Shown one piece after another: positions 24,162-34,160 of a stretch of 64,000 nucleotides of DNA. Numbering within the stretch: the first letter of the stretch is position 1; each line of letters begins with the position of its first letter. The stretch lies in contig OZ220699.1 in NCBI GenBank assembly GCA_965116565.1, positions 496,001 through 560,000 of the forward strand. The letters are read 5' to 3'. The position numbers and the translations under genes are program-made. The DNA comes from Bin87 sp965116565 (GTDB taxonomy: Bacteria; Chloroflexota; Dehalococcoidia; Lucifugimonadales; UBA3495). The notes beneath the pieces were generated by a model, which saw only the letters and a list, made by a program, of their open reading frames with translations, was not told the DNA's origin and did no database searches.

Positions 24162-26030
24162 CTACCCCTCGTCCCCTATCTTCAGCAGGCTCAGGAACGC
24201 CTCCTGAGGCACCTCCACGCGGCCGACGCGCTTCATGCGCTTTTTGCCTTCCTTCTGCTTCTCCAGGAGCTTGCGCTTGCGGGTGATGTCGCCGCCGTAG
24301 CACTTGGAGAGGACGTCCTTGCGCATGGCTCGGACGGTTTCGCGAGCCACGATGCGGCTGCCGATGGCGGCCTGGATGGGGACCTCGAACATCTGGCGCG
24401 GGATGGTGGAGCGGAGCTTTTCGACTATGGTGCGGCCCTGGACCACGGCGTTGTCGCGGTGGCTGATCATGCTGAGGGCTTCGACGGGCGTCTGGTTCAC
24501 CAGGATGTCGATGCGGACCAGCGGCGCGGCGCGGTAACCCTCGAAGGTGTAGTCCAGCGAGGCATACCCCTGCGTGCGGGATTTGAGCTGGTTGTAGAAG
24601 TCGGCGAGCATCTCGGCCAGCGGCATGGTGTACTCCATGACCACTCGGGTCTGCTCACTCTCGGCGCTGGCGTTGGCGCCGTTCTCGCCCTGGCCGCCGC
24701 CGATGCCCTGTATGTACTCCATGCGGCGGAACTCGGAGCGGCGGGCGTGCATCAGTTCCATGACCGCGCCGACGGAGCGGCTGGGGGCGACGATGGTCAC
24801 TCCCAGGATCGGCTCTCGCACCTCGGAGATGGCGTTGGGCTGCGGGAGGAGGGACGGGTTGTCCACTCGGATCACGTCGCCGTTGGTCAGCAAGACTTCG
24901 TAGGCCACGCTGGGGGCGGTGACGATGAGGTCCAGGTCGTACTCGCGCTCGAGTCGTTCCTGGACGATTTCGAGATGCACGAGGCCGAGGAAGCCGCAGC
25001 GGAATCCGAAGCCGAGGGCGCCGCTGTTCTCGGGCTCTATGGTGAGGGAGGCGTCGTTGAGCTTGAGCTTTTCGAGGGCGGCGCGCAGCCGGGTGTAGTC
25101 CTCGCCGTCGGCGGGATAGAGGCCGGCGAACACCATGGACTTGAGCTCGACGTAGCCGGGCAGGGGTTCCTCGGCGGGCAGGACGTTATTGGTCAGGGTG
25201 TCGCCGACGGCGCACTCCTGCACGTCCTTGAATCCGGTGGCGACGTAGCCCACCTGGCCGGCCTGAAGCGTGCCGGTGGCGGTGGGTTCGGGCGCGAACA
25301 CGCCCACCTCCATGATCTCCACCGTCCTGCCTGAGGACATCACCCGCAGCCGGTCGCTGGTGGAGATGGTCCCGTCGGCGACGCGGACGTAGGCGATGAT
25401 GCCCTTGTAGGTGTCGTAGGTGGAGTCGAAGACGAGGGCGCGGAAAGGATCGTCGGCGCCGCCGGCCGGCGGCGGGACGCGTTCCACGATGGCGTCGAGG
25501 AGTTCCATGCAGCCGAGGCCGGACTTGGCGGAGACAAACATGACCTCGTCGCGGCGGAAGCCGAAGATCTGCTCCATCTCCGCAGCCACGCGCTCGGGCT
25601 CGGCGGACGGCAGGTCCACCTTGTTGATGACCGGGATCATCTCGAGGTCGTATTCCAGGGCCAGCAGGGTATTGGCGATGGTCTGGGCCTCGACGCCCTG
25701 GGTGGCGTCGACCACCAGCAGCGCGCCTTCGCAGGCGGCCAGGGCGCGAGAGACCTCGTAGGAGAAATCGACGTGCCCGGGGGTGTCGATCAGGTTGAGC
25801 TGGTAGTCGCCGGCATTGTCGCCACCCTTGACCCGGTGGGACATGGTCACGGCCTTGCCCTTGATGGTGATGCCGCGCTCGCGTTCCAGATCCATCTGGT
25901 CGAGGAACTGCGCCTTCATGTCCTGGGGACGCACGGCGCCGGTGATTTCCAGGAAGCGATCCGCCAGCGTGGATTTGCCGTGATCGATGTGTGCGATGAT
26001 GCAGAAATTGCGGATACGCTGCTGATTCAT
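24162..26030 (-). CDS. lepA: Elongation factor 4 (LepA), ribosomal back-translocation GTPase
   Basis: 622 residues from ATG 26030. G motifs: AHIDHGKST, DTPGHVDF and NKVD, in the EF-G-like GTPase domain. It is followed by the GYVATGFKDV and GFRCGFLGLVHLEI blocks and the LepA-specific C-terminal domain ending KCYGGDITRKRKLLEKQKEGKKRMK, which is diagnostic for EF4. It acts on ribosomes during translation stress. An aspartic protease gene follows on the same strand. Confidence 0.97.
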   Translation of the reverse strand: MNQQRIRNFCIIAHIDHGKSTLADRFLEITGAVRPQDMKAQFLDQMDLERERGITIKGKAVTMSHRVKGGDNAGDYQLNLIDTPGHVDFSYEVSRALAACEGALLVVDATQGVEAQTIANTLLALEYDLEMIPVINKVDLPSAEPERVAAEMEQIFGFRRDEVMFVSAKSGLGCMELLDAIVERVPPPAGGADDPFRALVFDSTYDTYKGIIAYVRVADGTISTSDRLRVMSSGRTVEIMEVGVFAPEPTATGTLQAGQVGYVATGFKDVQECAVGDTLTNNVLPAEEPLPGYVELKSMVFAGLYPADGEDYTRLRAALEKLKLNDASLTIEPENSGALGFGFRCGFLGLVHLEIVQERLEREYDLDLIVTAPSVAYEVLLTNGDVIRVDNPSLLPQPNAISEVREPILGVTIVAPSRSVGAVMELMHARRSEFRRMEYIQGIGGGQGENGANASAESEQTRVVMEYTMPLAEMLADFYNQLKSRTQGYASLDYTFEGYRAAPLVRIDILVNQTPVEALSMISHRDNAVVQGRTIVEKLRSTIPRQMFEVPIQAAIGSRIVARETVRAMRKDVLSKCYGGDITRKRKLLEKQKEGKKRMKRVGRVEVPQEAFLSLLKIGDEG

Positions 26031-26352
26031 AATGCCGTCCTTATAACGTACATCATGGTAGCACGGGCCCAATCGGAGCGGCAACGAAACGGCACAGCGG
26101 CGGAATGCGGATGCCATGGAATCATTAATCCTTCAAAGGAGGCCCAGCGAACGTTCTCAAGGCAACTCAACAATCAACCTGCAACGCCGACCTTAACGAA
26201 ACCTTAATCAACGGCGGGTAGCATGCGCACTGGCCAGGCCAGGGCACGACTTGCGGCGCGTTGTATCCTTACGTGCCGGAGCGAGGAGTCGCCCCGGCAT
26301 GTATGCCGACGATCCGTTTGGACGAACCGGCGGCGGTGAACGGGAGCACGAT

Positions 26353-29300
26353 ATGATCTTTCTGACCAAGCTGGCCCTGCGGAGCAGGACCGTGACCGTC
26401 ATGGTGCTGGTGCTCATCCTGGTTGGCGGGGTGTATGCCTACCAACAACTGCAGCAGGAGCTTTTCCCTGAAATAAGCCTGGGTGTGATCAACGTCTCCA
26501 CGTCGTTCCAGCAGGGCGCTCCCTACCAGGTCTCGCAGGAGGTCACCAAACCGATCGAGGACGTGATCATCGGGATGGAGGGTCTCAAAGAGGTCACCTC
26601 CACCTCGCGAGGCAGCCGTTCCACGGTGCGGGCCAGCTTCGAGACCAACGCGGACCTGGAGGAGGCGGAGGCGGAAATAGTCAGCAGGGTGTCCGCCCTC
26701 CGGCTGCCCGACGCCGCCGGCGACCCGCGGGTGTTTGCGCTGTCGCCGAATCAGCGGCCGGTGATGGAACTGAGCATCTCGGGACAGCGGGACATTCCCG
26801 AACTGCTGCGGATTGTGGAGCGGCAGATCGTGCCTCCGCTGCAGGCCATTCCCGGCGTGTTCGAGGTGGACATCGAGGGCGGCGTGTCGGAGCAGGTTTT
26901 CGTCACGGTTGACCCGGCGCTGCTGGAAACCTACGGCCTGACGATCCAGAACGTGATCGGGGCGTTGCAGAGCAACTCCGTGGACCTGACCGCGGGCAGC
27001 ATGTCGTCGCAGGACGGCATCCTTACGGTGCGGGCCTTCCACGGGTACACCAACCTGGAAACGATCCGCAACCTGCCCGTGGGGTTCGCCCGCCGAGATG
27101 CAACGGCGGGAGCGGACCGTACGGTCAGCGCCAACGCGACGCCCATCAGGATGGAAGACGTGGCCGACGTGCGGGTGGCGACTCCGGAAGCCAGAACCGT
27201 TTCCCGCACCAACGGACAGCCCAGCGTCAGCCTGAACGTGCTCAAGACGCCCGACGGCAACACCATCGACATCACCTACGAAATAGATGATCTGCTCCTG
27301 GAGTTGGAGGACGCCCTGCCGCCGGACCTGGACATCGCAGTGATGGACAGCCAGGCGCCGCGTCTGGAGGAAGAGCTGAGCAAGGTCATCAGCCAGGGCA
27401 TCCAGGGATTCGCGTTCGCCGTTATAGCCGTGTTCGTATTCCTGTTGCAGATCCGGCCCGCCGTTCTGTCGGGCACGATCAATACGTTGCGCCCCACGGC
27501 CATTATCGCCACGTCGATTCCCCTGAGCGTGATGGTGACCTTCCTGGTCATGGGGGTATTCGGCTGGAACATGAACTTCATGAGCCTGGCCGGCCTGGCC
27601 ATCGCGGTGGGTCGCATCGTGGACGACAGCATCGTGGTGCTGGAGAACATATACCGGCATATCCAGAACGGCAGCCCCCGGTCGGTCGCGGTGGTGGAGG
27701 CCACTCAAGAGGTCGGCCCGGCCATCGTTGCGTCCACGCTGACCACGGTAGCGGTGTTCGTTCCGTTGGGATTCCTCCCGGGCGTGGTGGGCCAGTTCTT
27801 CCTGCCCTTCGCGCAGACCGTGTGCGTGTCGCTGGTGGCGTCCACGCTGGTCGCGCTGACGGCGGTTCCGGTGCTGGCGTCGTGGTTCCTGAGACAGGGC
27901 GATTTGACGATCGATCCCGAGGCGCAGCAGGAGGACACCCTGCTGCAGCGGCTGTACACGCCGGTGCTGCGGCTGGCGCTGCGGTTCCGATTGCCGACGG
28001 CGATCCTGAGCGTCGTGGTGGTGCTGGCCAGTCTCATGTTGATACGGGCGCTGCCCATTGAGCTGTTTTCGCAGGGGCGCACGGAGGGAATCCGCATTGA
28101 CCTGAACCTGAGGAACAACGCTTCCACGGGTAGGCTTTTCCAGGAGGTGCGCGCGGTTGAACGAGCGCTGGACGACTTCGTGGATAGCGGCGCGGTGGAG
28201 AGCTACCAGGTCACGCTGGGTTCCGGTAGCAGGAATTTCGGCGCGGCCGGAGCCGACGCATCGTTTGACCGGGCCGGATTCACCGTCGTTCTCCCCGAGG
28301 ACGCTCCGGACGACCTGGATGAGGAGATTCGCAACGCGTTGCCCGAAAGCCCGGGCGTCACGTCGCGGGTGTTCGCGGACTCTGGCGGTCCGGGCCGGGG
28401 CGGCGGCGTCCGACTCACCCTGACCGGGCCCAACTACGAGGACGTGCGGACTGCCGCCGGCATCCTGGAGACCGCGATCGAGCGCGACCCGGGCGTGCGC
28501 AACGCGAATACCAACATCGTGGACGGGGCGGAGGAATTCACCATAAACATCGACCCCGACGAAGCCGGCCGTTACGGCCTGACGTCGACCAATGTCGCCA
28601 ACCAGATTCGCACCTGGCTGCGGGGCAGCGAGGTGTCGGAAATCAACCTGGGCGAAGAAACGCTTGATGTCGTCGTGCGCGGCGCTCCCGAAAGCGTGGA
28701 CGATCCCAAGGATATTCCGCTGCTGCCGATCTCGGGCAACGCCGGCGCCGTCGCGCTGGGGACCATATCGGATTCCGGCTACACCGTGGGCCCCAGCGTG
28801 GTCACGCATTACAACGGCAACCGCTCGGCCACGGTGTCGGGCAGCCTGGCCGGCCGCGACGCCGGCGCCATCGGTGATCGGGTCGATGCGATCGTAGCGT
28901 CCACGCCACTGCCGCCGGGGATCAGCGTGCGCTCGGGCGGGACGTTCAGCGACATCCGCGAGGAATTCAACAACGTGTACGTGGCGATGGCCATCGGCGT
29001 ATCGCTGGTGTACCTGGTGATGGTGGCGACGCTGGGTTCCCTGAAGATCCCGTTCATCATCGTGCTCAGCATGCCGTTGGCGGTGGTCGGCGCATTGATA
29101 GCGCTGGTGATCACCGACCGTTCGCTGAGCCTGCCGGCGCTGATGGGGTTCCTGCTGCTGGTGGGCATCGTGGTGACCAACGCCATCGTGTTGCTGACGT
29201 TCGTGCAGCAGTTGAGGCAGAGGGGCGCGCCGCCGTATGAGGCCGTCATGTCGGCTGGGCGCACGCGGCTGCGACCCATACTGATGACGGCGTTCACGAC

Positions 29301-29556
29301 GATCCTGGCGTTGATCCCGCTGTCGCTGAGCGAGTCCGCCGGGCTGGTGGGGGCGGAGCTGGCGACGGTGGTGATCGGCGGCCTGATCAGCTCCACCTTC
29401 CTGACGCTGGTGGCCGTGCCGGTGGTGTACCTGCTCTTCGAGGAATCGATCCCGAACCTGTATCACCGTGTGCGCGCGTTGGTCTGGAGACGAACGGAGG
29501 GGTCAGCGGCAGGAGATGCGGACAGCACGCAGGAAGGAGAACAGGCGGCGGTGTGA
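26353..29556 (+). CDS. RND-family efflux permease (AcrB/MdtB-like)
   Basis: 1067 residues from ATG 26353, which has a GGAG site; earlier in-frame ATGs lack one. The typical RND layout is present: helix 1, first large loop, helices 2-7, second loop, helices 8-12. GRIVDDSIVVLENIYRH carries the paired Asp residues of helix 4 used in proton transfer, and FLLLVGIVVTNAIVLLTFVQQLRQRG is the helix 10-11 match. No membrane-fusion or outer-membrane partner is encoded next to it, as is common in phyla lacking a classic outer membrane. Substrate unknown. Confidence 0.9.
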   Translation: MIFLTKLALRSRTVTVMVLVLILVGGVYAYQQLQQELFPEISLGVINVSTSFQQGAPYQVSQEVTKPIEDVIIGMEGLKEVTSTSRGSRSTVRASFETNADLEEAEAEIVSRVSALRLPDAAGDPRVFALSPNQRPVMELSISGQRDIPELLRIVERQIVPPLQAIPGVFEVDIEGGVSEQVFVTVDPALLETYGLTIQNVIGALQSNSVDLTAGSMSSQDGILTVRAFHGYTNLETIRNLPVGFARRDATAGADRTVSANATPIRMEDVADVRVATPEARTVSRTNGQPSVSLNVLKTPDGNTIDITYEIDDLLLELEDALPPDLDIAVMDSQAPRLEEELSKVISQGIQGFAFAVIAVFVFLLQIRPAVLSGTINTLRPTAIIATSIPLSVMVTFLVMGVFGWNMNFMSLAGLAIAVGRIVDDSIVVLENIYRHIQNGSPRSVAVVEATQEVGPAIVASTLTTVAVFVPLGFLPGVVGQFFLPFAQTVCVSLVASTLVALTAVPVLASWFLRQGDLTIDPEAQQEDTLLQRLYTPVLRLALRFRLPTAILSVVVVLASLMLIRALPIELFSQGRTEGIRIDLNLRNNASTGRLFQEVRAVERALDDFVDSGAVESYQVTLGSGSRNFGAAGADASFDRAGFTVVLPEDAPDDLDEEIRNALPESPGVTSRVFADSGGPGRGGGVRLTLTGPNYEDVRTAAGILETAIERDPGVRNANTNIVDGAEEFTINIDPDEAGRYGLTSTNVANQIRTWLRGSEVSEINLGEETLDVVVRGAPESVDDPKDIPLLPISGNAGAVALGTISDSGYTVGPSVVTHYNGNRSATVSGSLAGRDAGAIGDRVDAIVASTPLPPGISVRSGGTFSDIREEFNNVYVAMAIGVSLVYLVMVATLGSLKIPFIIVLSMPLAVVGALIALVITDRSLSLPALMGFLLLVGIVVTNAIVLLTFVQQLRQRGAPPYEAVMSAGRTRLRPILMTAFTTILALIPLSLSESAGLVGAELATVVIGGLISSTFLTLVAVPVVYLLFEESIPNLYHRVRALVWRRTEGSAAGDADSTQEGEQAAV

Positions 29557-29622
29557 GGGGGCTAGTTTGTTATATTAACCCTATCTACGCCTGATACACC
29601 CACCGTCCGCGGGAGCATCATC

Positions 29623-30897
29623 TTGCTCACATCCCTTCGCCTGGTCAACTTCAAGAACTTCGCCGACGAGACGCTGAAGCTGGGCCCCTTCACGGTGATC
29701 GTCGGCGCCAACGCCAGCGGCAAGAGCAACATCCGCGACGCCTTCCGCTTTCTGCACGGCATCGGACGGGGGTACACGCTGGCGGAGATCGTGGGTGGCA
29801 AAGTTGGTGATGGAGGGCAGACAGTCTGGGAGCCTCTTCGTGGCGCGCCAATCGAGATAACTCGGTTCGCTCCGACCCTTCCGTTTGATTGGTCCAAGTT
29901 TTCCGTAACGATCGATTCGGCGTCGGAAGAGTGGCAAGCATCATATTTCATTAACGTCGGGTTCAATCAGAATTCTCCAGAAGGTTTCCGTGTGTTCGGA
30001 GAACGGCTGACGACCGACTCAGATCTTGTTTACCAGACCAGCGACGAGACTTCGGGATCGCTTCTCAAGCTACATTTCGGAGATGACAGAGTAAATTCTA
30101 CGCGTGTCAACTCCAGTCAACCAATCCTTACCCAAATATTCGCACACAGCACCATGTTTTTACCTTCGGGCGACACGATGCCTATGCCTCGGGGTGTTGG
30201 ATCTTTCATGAGGACGCTTGGACAGACACGGTTTTTGGAGTTCTCAAATGAACGGATGCGCGAACCATCGGTTTCGCGTGTCACTTCCTTAGGAGACTAC
30301 GGCCAGAACCTGCCTACTGTCCTAGAGTCCATCTGTGCCGACGCCGACCAGAAGTACATCCTCACCTCGTGGCTGCAGGAACTGACGCCCATGGACGTGC
30401 AGGATTTCGAGTTTCCCCGCGACCCAAGCGGGCGCGTACATCTGCGCATAGTGGAGCGTAACGGGCGGCAGATATCTGCCTACAGCGCGTCGGACGGGAC
30501 GTTGAAGTTCCTGGCGATGCTGGCCCTACTCCTGAACGAGAACCCGAGCGGCACCTACTTTTTCGAGGATATCGACGCCGGGATCCACCCGAACCGCCTG
30601 TGGCTGCTGCTGGAACTGATCGAAAAGCAGACCGCCAAGGGGAACATCCAAGTCATCACCACCACCCACTCTCCCGCATTGTTGGGCTGGATAAATGACA
30701 CCACTTTTGAGCACACCTCCATCGTGTACCGCGACGAGAATTCCGCTGACGGGATCATTCGCCCGGTATCCGAACTGCCCAACATACGGGATCTGCGCTC
30801 ATCTCAGGGATTGGGTCGCCTGCTGACGTCAGGCTGGATGGAGGATGCGCTGGCGTTGGCTCAAGATGGAGACGGAGGAGGGGAGGCTAGAGCGTGA
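29623..30897 (+). CDS. SMC/OLD-like AAA ATPase of a two-gene module
   Basis: 424 residues, probably starting at TTG 29623 with GGGAG eight bases before. SLRLVNFKNF opens as in RecF/OLD proteins, the Walker A is GANASGKSN (Lys34), Walker B is TYFFEDIDAGIHPNRL near 311-320, and ITTTHSPALL near 350 is the His switch. The insert between the A and B motifs is long and lower in GC. No nuclease domain is fused; the overlapping downstream gene may supply it. OLD-type ATPases paired with TOPRIM-like proteins are recurring antiphage modules, which is the inferred role. Confidence 0.78.
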   Translation: MLTSLRLVNFKNFADETLKLGPFTVIVGANASGKSNIRDAFRFLHGIGRGYTLAEIVGGKVGDGGQTVWEPLRGAPIEITRFAPTLPFDWSKFSVTIDSASEEWQASYFINVGFNQNSPEGFRVFGERLTTDSDLVYQTSDETSGSLLKLHFGDDRVNSTRVNSSQPILTQIFAHSTMFLPSGDTMPMPRGVGSFMRTLGQTRFLEFSNERMREPSVSRVTSLGDYGQNLPTVLESICADADQKYILTSWLQELTPMDVQDFEFPRDPSGRVHLRIVERNGRQISAYSASDGTLKFLAMLALLLNENPSGTYFFEDIDAGIHPNRLWLLLELIEKQTAKGNIQVITTTHSPALLGWINDTTFEHTSIVYRDENSADGIIRPVSELPNIRDLRSSQGLGRLLTSGWMEDALALAQDGDGGGEARA

Positions 30898-31460
30898 AGG
30901 TGCTCATAATTCCTGAGGACTTTCGAAATGATCAGCACATACTCACGGCAATGTTCACTCGACTATTGCGCAATATTGGAGACACTTCTCCCAAAGTCAG
31001 GATCTGTCGCGATCCCCTGCTCGGCGGGGTGACGGAAGCCCTTAAGTCCGAGCGCATCGCCGAGATCATGGAAGCCAACCGTGGGATGTTCGACCTGTTC
31101 ATCCTCTGCGTGGACCGGGACGGCGTGCTCGGCCGGCGGCAGCGGCTTGACGAAATAGAGCGCGAATTTGGCCCACACTTCCTTGCGGAAAATGCCTGGG
31201 AAGAACTTGAAACGTGGGCATTGGCAGGTCTAGATCTGCCGCCCCAATGGCGTTGGCAGGACGTTCGCGCTGAGGTTCACGTCAAGGAGCGGTACTTCGA
31301 GCCGCTGGCCACGCAACGGGGCTTATCCGATGCGCCCGGCGGTGGCCGGAAAGCGCTCGGTGACGAAGCCTCCCGCAACATCCCAGCCATCCGCCAGAAA
31401 TGTCCCGAGGATTTTGACGACCTGGCGCACCGCTTGCAGGCAATCGGGCAAACACCGTAG
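30894..31460 (+). CDS. TOPRIM/DUF4276-like partner of the ATPase
   Basis: 188 residues from GTG 30894, overlapping the ATPase stop as GTGA, with GGAGGGGAGG just upstream. The N-terminal strand LIIPEDFRND (Glu8) followed by LFILCVDRDG (Asp74, Asp76) gives the E...D-x-D arrangement of TOPRIM-like nucleases, and the later AENAWEELETWALAG is usual in DUF4276-type proteins. It probably acts with the ATPase, perhaps as its nuclease. The family call is by pattern, and cleavage activity is untested. Confidence 0.65.
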   Translation: MKVLIIPEDFRNDQHILTAMFTRLLRNIGDTSPKVRICRDPLLGGVTEALKSERIAEIMEANRGMFDLFILCVDRDGVLGRRQRLDEIEREFGPHFLAENAWEELETWALAGLDLPPQWRWQDVRAEVHVKERYFEPLATQRGLSDAPGGGRKALGDEASRNIPAIRQKCPEDFDDLAHRLQAIGQTP

Positions 31461-31506
31461 ACGCGCTGACGTCGGCGCGGCACGTCCGCCGGGGTTCGGC
31501 GTTTGG

Positions 31507-31515
31507 TGTTACAAT
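31507..31515 (+). promoter_or_regulatory. Extended -10 promoter upstream of aprB
   Basis: TGTTACAAT, 57 bases before the GTG start of aprB. No clear -35. Confidence 0.4.
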
Positions 31516-31571
31516 TCCCCGCAGACTTTTTTGCCGCTATTCATTTCTGTCCTGTAACAGAGGAGCTTTTC

Positions 31572-32012
31572 GTGCCTACCTACGTCGATCCCTCCGCCTG
31601 CAACGCCTGCGCCGGCCTGCACGGCGGACCCCAGTGCGTGTACATCTGTCCCAACGACCTGATGGTCCTGGACGACATCGTCAACAAGGGCAGCAACCAG
31701 GAGCCGGACATGTGCTCCGAGTGCTACGCCTGCGTCAAGCTGTGCCCGGAGAACGCGATCCACGTCCGCGGCTATGCCGACTTCGTGCCCCTGGGCGCGG
31801 AGGTGCAGCCGCACTACGAAGGCCAGGACATCGTCTGGAACGTGACGTTCCGCGACGGACGCACCGAGCACTTCCGCTTCGCCTCCCGCTCCACGCCGTG
31901 GGGCAGCATTGACCCCTACGCCGGCATCAACCCCGCCGACCGCGACGCGCTGCGCACGACGGCCCTCTTCGGAGAACCGGAATACCTCATGCTCCCGGAA
32001 TCTGCCGATTAA
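31572..32012 (+). CDS. aprB: Adenylylsulfate reductase, beta subunit (AprB)
   Basis: 146 residues from GTG 31572, with GAGGAGC upstream. Two [4Fe-4S] sites: C-NAC-AGLHGGPQC-VYIC-P and C-SEC-YAC-VKLC-P, followed by VRGYADFVPLGAEV, the AprB signature. The C-terminal tail that wraps AprA is present. AprAB interconverts adenosine phosphosulfate with sulfite and AMP, in the cytoplasm. aprA follows after 259 bases. No sat, qmo, aprM or dsr gene is in the window. Confidence 0.93.
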   Translation: MPTYVDPSACNACAGLHGGPQCVYICPNDLMVLDDIVNKGSNQEPDMCSECYACVKLCPENAIHVRGYADFVPLGAEVQPHYEGQDIVWNVTFRDGRTEHFRFASRSTPWGSIDPYAGINPADRDALRTTALFGEPEYLMLPESAD

Positions 32013-32209
32013 TTCCGGCCATTTTCGCGTCGCAGGCGATCAGAGCATCGCTGGTCCCGGCCATCGCCGACGACGGTGGCCGGCATGTCTGTGACAAGTA
32101 CCTTACTGTCCGGTCAGCACGAATTCCAAGCAAGCGACATCGACAGGTTGTCACACGCGCCCCAAGCTCACCCTTCTGACCGCCTCCTGACTGCCGCTCC
32201 GACCCAATC

Positions 32210-32218
32210 TGCTATACT
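32210..32218 (+). promoter_or_regulatory. Extended -10 promoter upstream of aprA
   Basis: TGCTATACT, 53 bases before ATG 32272, suggesting aprA may have its own promoter besides read-through from aprB. Confidence 0.45.
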
Positions 32219-32271
32219 GCCGTGCGCCGCTTTCAGCGGTTGCCGGCCAAACCCTGAGGAGTACTCCCGAG

Positions 32272-34131
32272 ATGCCTGAACCCACCACTCGTATTGTTGA
32301 ATCCGACGTCCTGATCATAGGCGGCGGAATGTCCGGCTGCGGCGCGGCCATCGAGGCCCGCTACTGGGGCGGCGACGACCTGCGCATCGTCATGGTGGAC
32401 AAGGCCGCCACCGACCGCAGCGGCGCCGTGGGCGAGGGCCTCTCCGCCATCAACATGTACATGGGCATGCGCCATGGCTGGAACCAGCCCGAGGACTACG
32501 TTGAGTACGTCCGCAACGACATGATGGGCGTTTCGCGTGAGGATCTGGTCTACGACGTGGCCCGGCACGTGGACAGCAGCGTCCACATGTTTGAAGAGTG
32601 GGGCCTGCCCTTCTGGTACGACGACGAAGGGCTGTACGTGCGCGAGGGTCGCTGGCAGGTGATGATCCACGGCGAGGCGTACAAGCCGATCGTGTCCGAG
32701 GCCACCAAGAAGGCCATCGGACCGGACAACCATTTCGAACGGGTTTTCATCTCGCATCTGTTCACTGACGCCGACGACCCCAACCGCATCGCCGGCGCCG
32801 TAGGCTTCGGCGTGCGCGAGGATGTGATCTACATCTTCAAGGCCCGCTCCGTGATCAGCGCGGCCGGCGGGGCGACCGCCATCTTCCGTCCCCGCAGCGT
32901 GGGCGAGGGCATGGGCCGCACGTGGTACTCCATATTCGACACCGGATCCGTGTACGGCCTGATCATACCGGTGGGTGGAGAGATGACGCAGATGGAGCAC
33001 CGGTTCGTGCCCAGCCGGTTCAAAGACTCCTACGGCCCGGTGGGCGCTTGGTCGCAGCTATTCCGAGCGGACCTCACCAACGCGGCCGGCGAGAACTACT
33101 TCATCAACCGCCTCCCCGAACTGAAGAAATACGATCCCTATGGCTCCGCGTTCCCGACGCCGACGCCTCTGCGGAACCACCTGCTCTGGACGGAGATCCA
33201 GGCCGGCAACGGCCCCATCATGCTCAAGACGCCCGAGGCCATCGACGCGCTGGCGGCCGGCGACGAGGACCGCAAGCGGGACATCATCGCGGAGGCGTGG
33301 GAAGACTTCCTGGACATGACCATCTCCCAGGCCATCCTCTGGGCCGCCCACAACATCGCGCCGGAGGACCGTCCTTCGGAGGTCGTTCTGGCCGAGCCGT
33401 ACATCATGGGCAGCCACAGCGGAGAAGCCGGCGCCTGGGTGAGCGGCCCCGAGGACGTGGCGCCCGACGGCTACCACTGGGGCTACAGCAAGATGACCAC
33501 CGTCAACGGCCTGTTCGCCGCCGGCGACGGCGTGGGAGCATGCCCGCACAAGTTCTCATCAGGTTCCTTCACCGAGGGCCGCCTGGCCGGCAAGTCCGCC
33601 GTCGCGTACGCCCTGGACAACACCACGCCGCCCAGGGTGGACGACCGCAAGATCGACGAGTTGAAGCGGCAGGCGTGGGCGCCCATGGTCACGTTCGAGG
33701 AGAACCAGTACGCCTCGACCAATCCGGATGTGAACCCCAACTACCTGCTGCCGCGCCAGGGCCTGTTCCGGCTGCAGAAGCTTATGGACGAGTATGTGGC
33801 CGGCGTGTCGGCCGGATTCACCACCAACGAATCGACCATGCTGCGCGGCCTGGAGTTGATGACCATGCTGCGCGAGGACACCGAAAAGCTGGCCGCTCGC
33901 AACCGCCATGAACTGCTCCGGTGTCACGAGCTGATCCACCGCACCTGGGTTGCCGAGGCCCACCTGCGCCACATGCTGCACCGGAAGGAGACCCGCTGGC
34001 CGGGGTTCTACTACCGCAGCGATTACCCCGAGATGGACGAGGCCAACTGGCGGGTGTTTGTGAACTCGCGCTACGACGCCGAGAAGGGCGAGTGGAGCGT
34101 GTTCACGCGGGATTGCCCGCAGGTGTTCTGA
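32272..34131 (+). CDS. aprA: Adenylylsulfate reductase, alpha subunit (AprA)
   Basis: 619 residues, normal for the family. The FAD dinucleotide fold reads VLIIGGGMSGCGAA (17-25), followed by DRSGAVGEGLSAINMYMG, typical of AprA. VISAAGGATAIFRPRSVGEGMGRTWY, LLWTEIQAGNGPI and FAAGDGVGACPHKFSSGSFTEGR are strong family matches, the last one for the FAD/AMP site. With AprB it forms the heterodimer that oxidises sulfite or reduces adenosine phosphosulfate. A perfect hairpin terminator follows the stop. Confidence 0.95.
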   Translation: MPEPTTRIVESDVLIIGGGMSGCGAAIEARYWGGDDLRIVMVDKAATDRSGAVGEGLSAINMYMGMRHGWNQPEDYVEYVRNDMMGVSREDLVYDVARHVDSSVHMFEEWGLPFWYDDEGLYVREGRWQVMIHGEAYKPIVSEATKKAIGPDNHFERVFISHLFTDADDPNRIAGAVGFGVREDVIYIFKARSVISAAGGATAIFRPRSVGEGMGRTWYSIFDTGSVYGLIIPVGGEMTQMEHRFVPSRFKDSYGPVGAWSQLFRADLTNAAGENYFINRLPELKKYDPYGSAFPTPTPLRNHLLWTEIQAGNGPIMLKTPEAIDALAAGDEDRKRDIIAEAWEDFLDMTISQAILWAAHNIAPEDRPSEVVLAEPYIMGSHSGEAGAWVSGPEDVAPDGYHWGYSKMTTVNGLFAAGDGVGACPHKFSSGSFTEGRLAGKSAVAYALDNTTPPRVDDRKIDELKRQAWAPMVTFEENQYASTNPDVNPNYLLPRQGLFRLQKLMDEYVAGVSAGFTTNESTMLRGLELMTMLREDTEKLAARNRHELLRCHELIHRTWVAEAHLRHMLHRKETRWPGFYYRSDYPEMDEANWRVFVNSRYDAEKGEWSVFTRDCPQVF

Positions 34132-34160
34132 CCGGACGCCATACCAAGAACCTGGCAACA

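Noticed and set aside
26269..29466. Very long open frame on the strand opposite the RND permease
   Set aside because: It is the antisense shadow of a high-GC gene: His/Arg/Gln-rich, no motif, and lies within a clear RND coding sequence.
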